This document shows positions 6,171-6,187 of a stretch of DNA of 6,187 bases, one piece after another (positions within the stretch are counted from its first letter, which is position 1; the number at the start of each line of letters is the position of its first letter). The stretch comes from Stutzerimonas stutzeri (lineage in GTDB: Bacteria; Pseudomonadota; Gammaproteobacteria; Pseudomonadales; Pseudomonadaceae), in assembly GCA_002345575.1 (NCBI GenBank), contig DDVX01000021.1, forward strand, positions 1-6,187, given 5' to 3'. Made by a program: the position numbers and the translations under genes. The notes under the pieces were generated by a model. That model saw nothing but the letters and a program-made list of their open reading frames with translations. It ran no database searches and was not told the DNA's origin.

Positions 6171-6187
6171 GGAAACTCTGAAGAAGA
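6171..6187. mobile_element. Tip of the same insertion sequence, right edge
   Basis: These 17 bases, starting GGAAACTCTG, are the exact reverse complement of bases 4-20. The host bases just before them are TTAG (6167-6170), again a YTAR-type tetranucleotide as used by IS5-group elements. The element continues outside the window. Because the flanking tetranucleotides differ (TTAA left, TTAG right), the two tips belong to two separate insertions, not to the two sides of one insertion on a small circle. Confidence 0.7.

Noticed and set aside
1..6187. The window as a small circular plasmid with one IS copy across its ends
   Set aside because: A single insertion would give the same target duplication on both sides, but the flanks are TTAA and TTAG; the gene content is chromosomal and no replication gene is present.
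1..6187. CRISPR array, tRNA, rRNA or defence system
   Set aside because: No regularly spaced direct repeats, no cloverleaf-like or rRNA sequence, and no defence-type domains were seen.

Overview
The window looks like chromosomal DNA from a GC-rich Pseudomonas-type gammaproteobacterium, in the P. stutzeri/P. fluorescens neighbourhood. The reasons are a LysR-type trpI divergent from a trpBA pair (the pseudomonad arrangement for tryptophan synthase), an OprD-type porin, a Pseudomonas-style REP doublet and an LsfA-like 1-Cys peroxiredoxin. Species level cannot be fixed from this sequence.

Layout, left to right. Bases 4-20 are the inward-facing tip of an insertion sequence. They are followed directly by the body of an OprD-family porin gene (+) that has lost its start and signal peptide. 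A hairpin terminator sits between the porin and the convergent trpI (-). The trpI-trpB divergent spacer holds a dyad that fits a TrpI activator site, then a REP doublet (REPIN) in the stretch expected to be the trpBA mRNA leader. trpB and trpA (+) overlap by four bases. A small four-helix membrane protein of unknown function follows trpA. A 306-base spacer with a hairpin and a sharply AT-rich patch leads to the 1-Cys peroxiredoxin gene (+). The last 0.46 kb has no recognisable gene, only short decayed-looking frames. The final 17 bases are the exact reverse complement of bases 4-20, so the same IS tip closes the window.

How the genes work together: TrpI senses the tryptophan precursor indole-3-glycerol phosphate and activates trpBA. 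TrpA cleaves that compound to indole, and TrpB joins indole to serine to make tryptophan. The porin, membrane protein and peroxiredoxin have no evident link to this pathway.

The most notable points are the matching IS tips at both ends, each next to a YTAR-type tetranucleotide (TTAA and TTAG), the IS junction inside the porin gene, and the REPIN between the trpBA control region and its ribosome binding site. The core genes are ordinary. I do not see convincing evidence of an undescribed system here.
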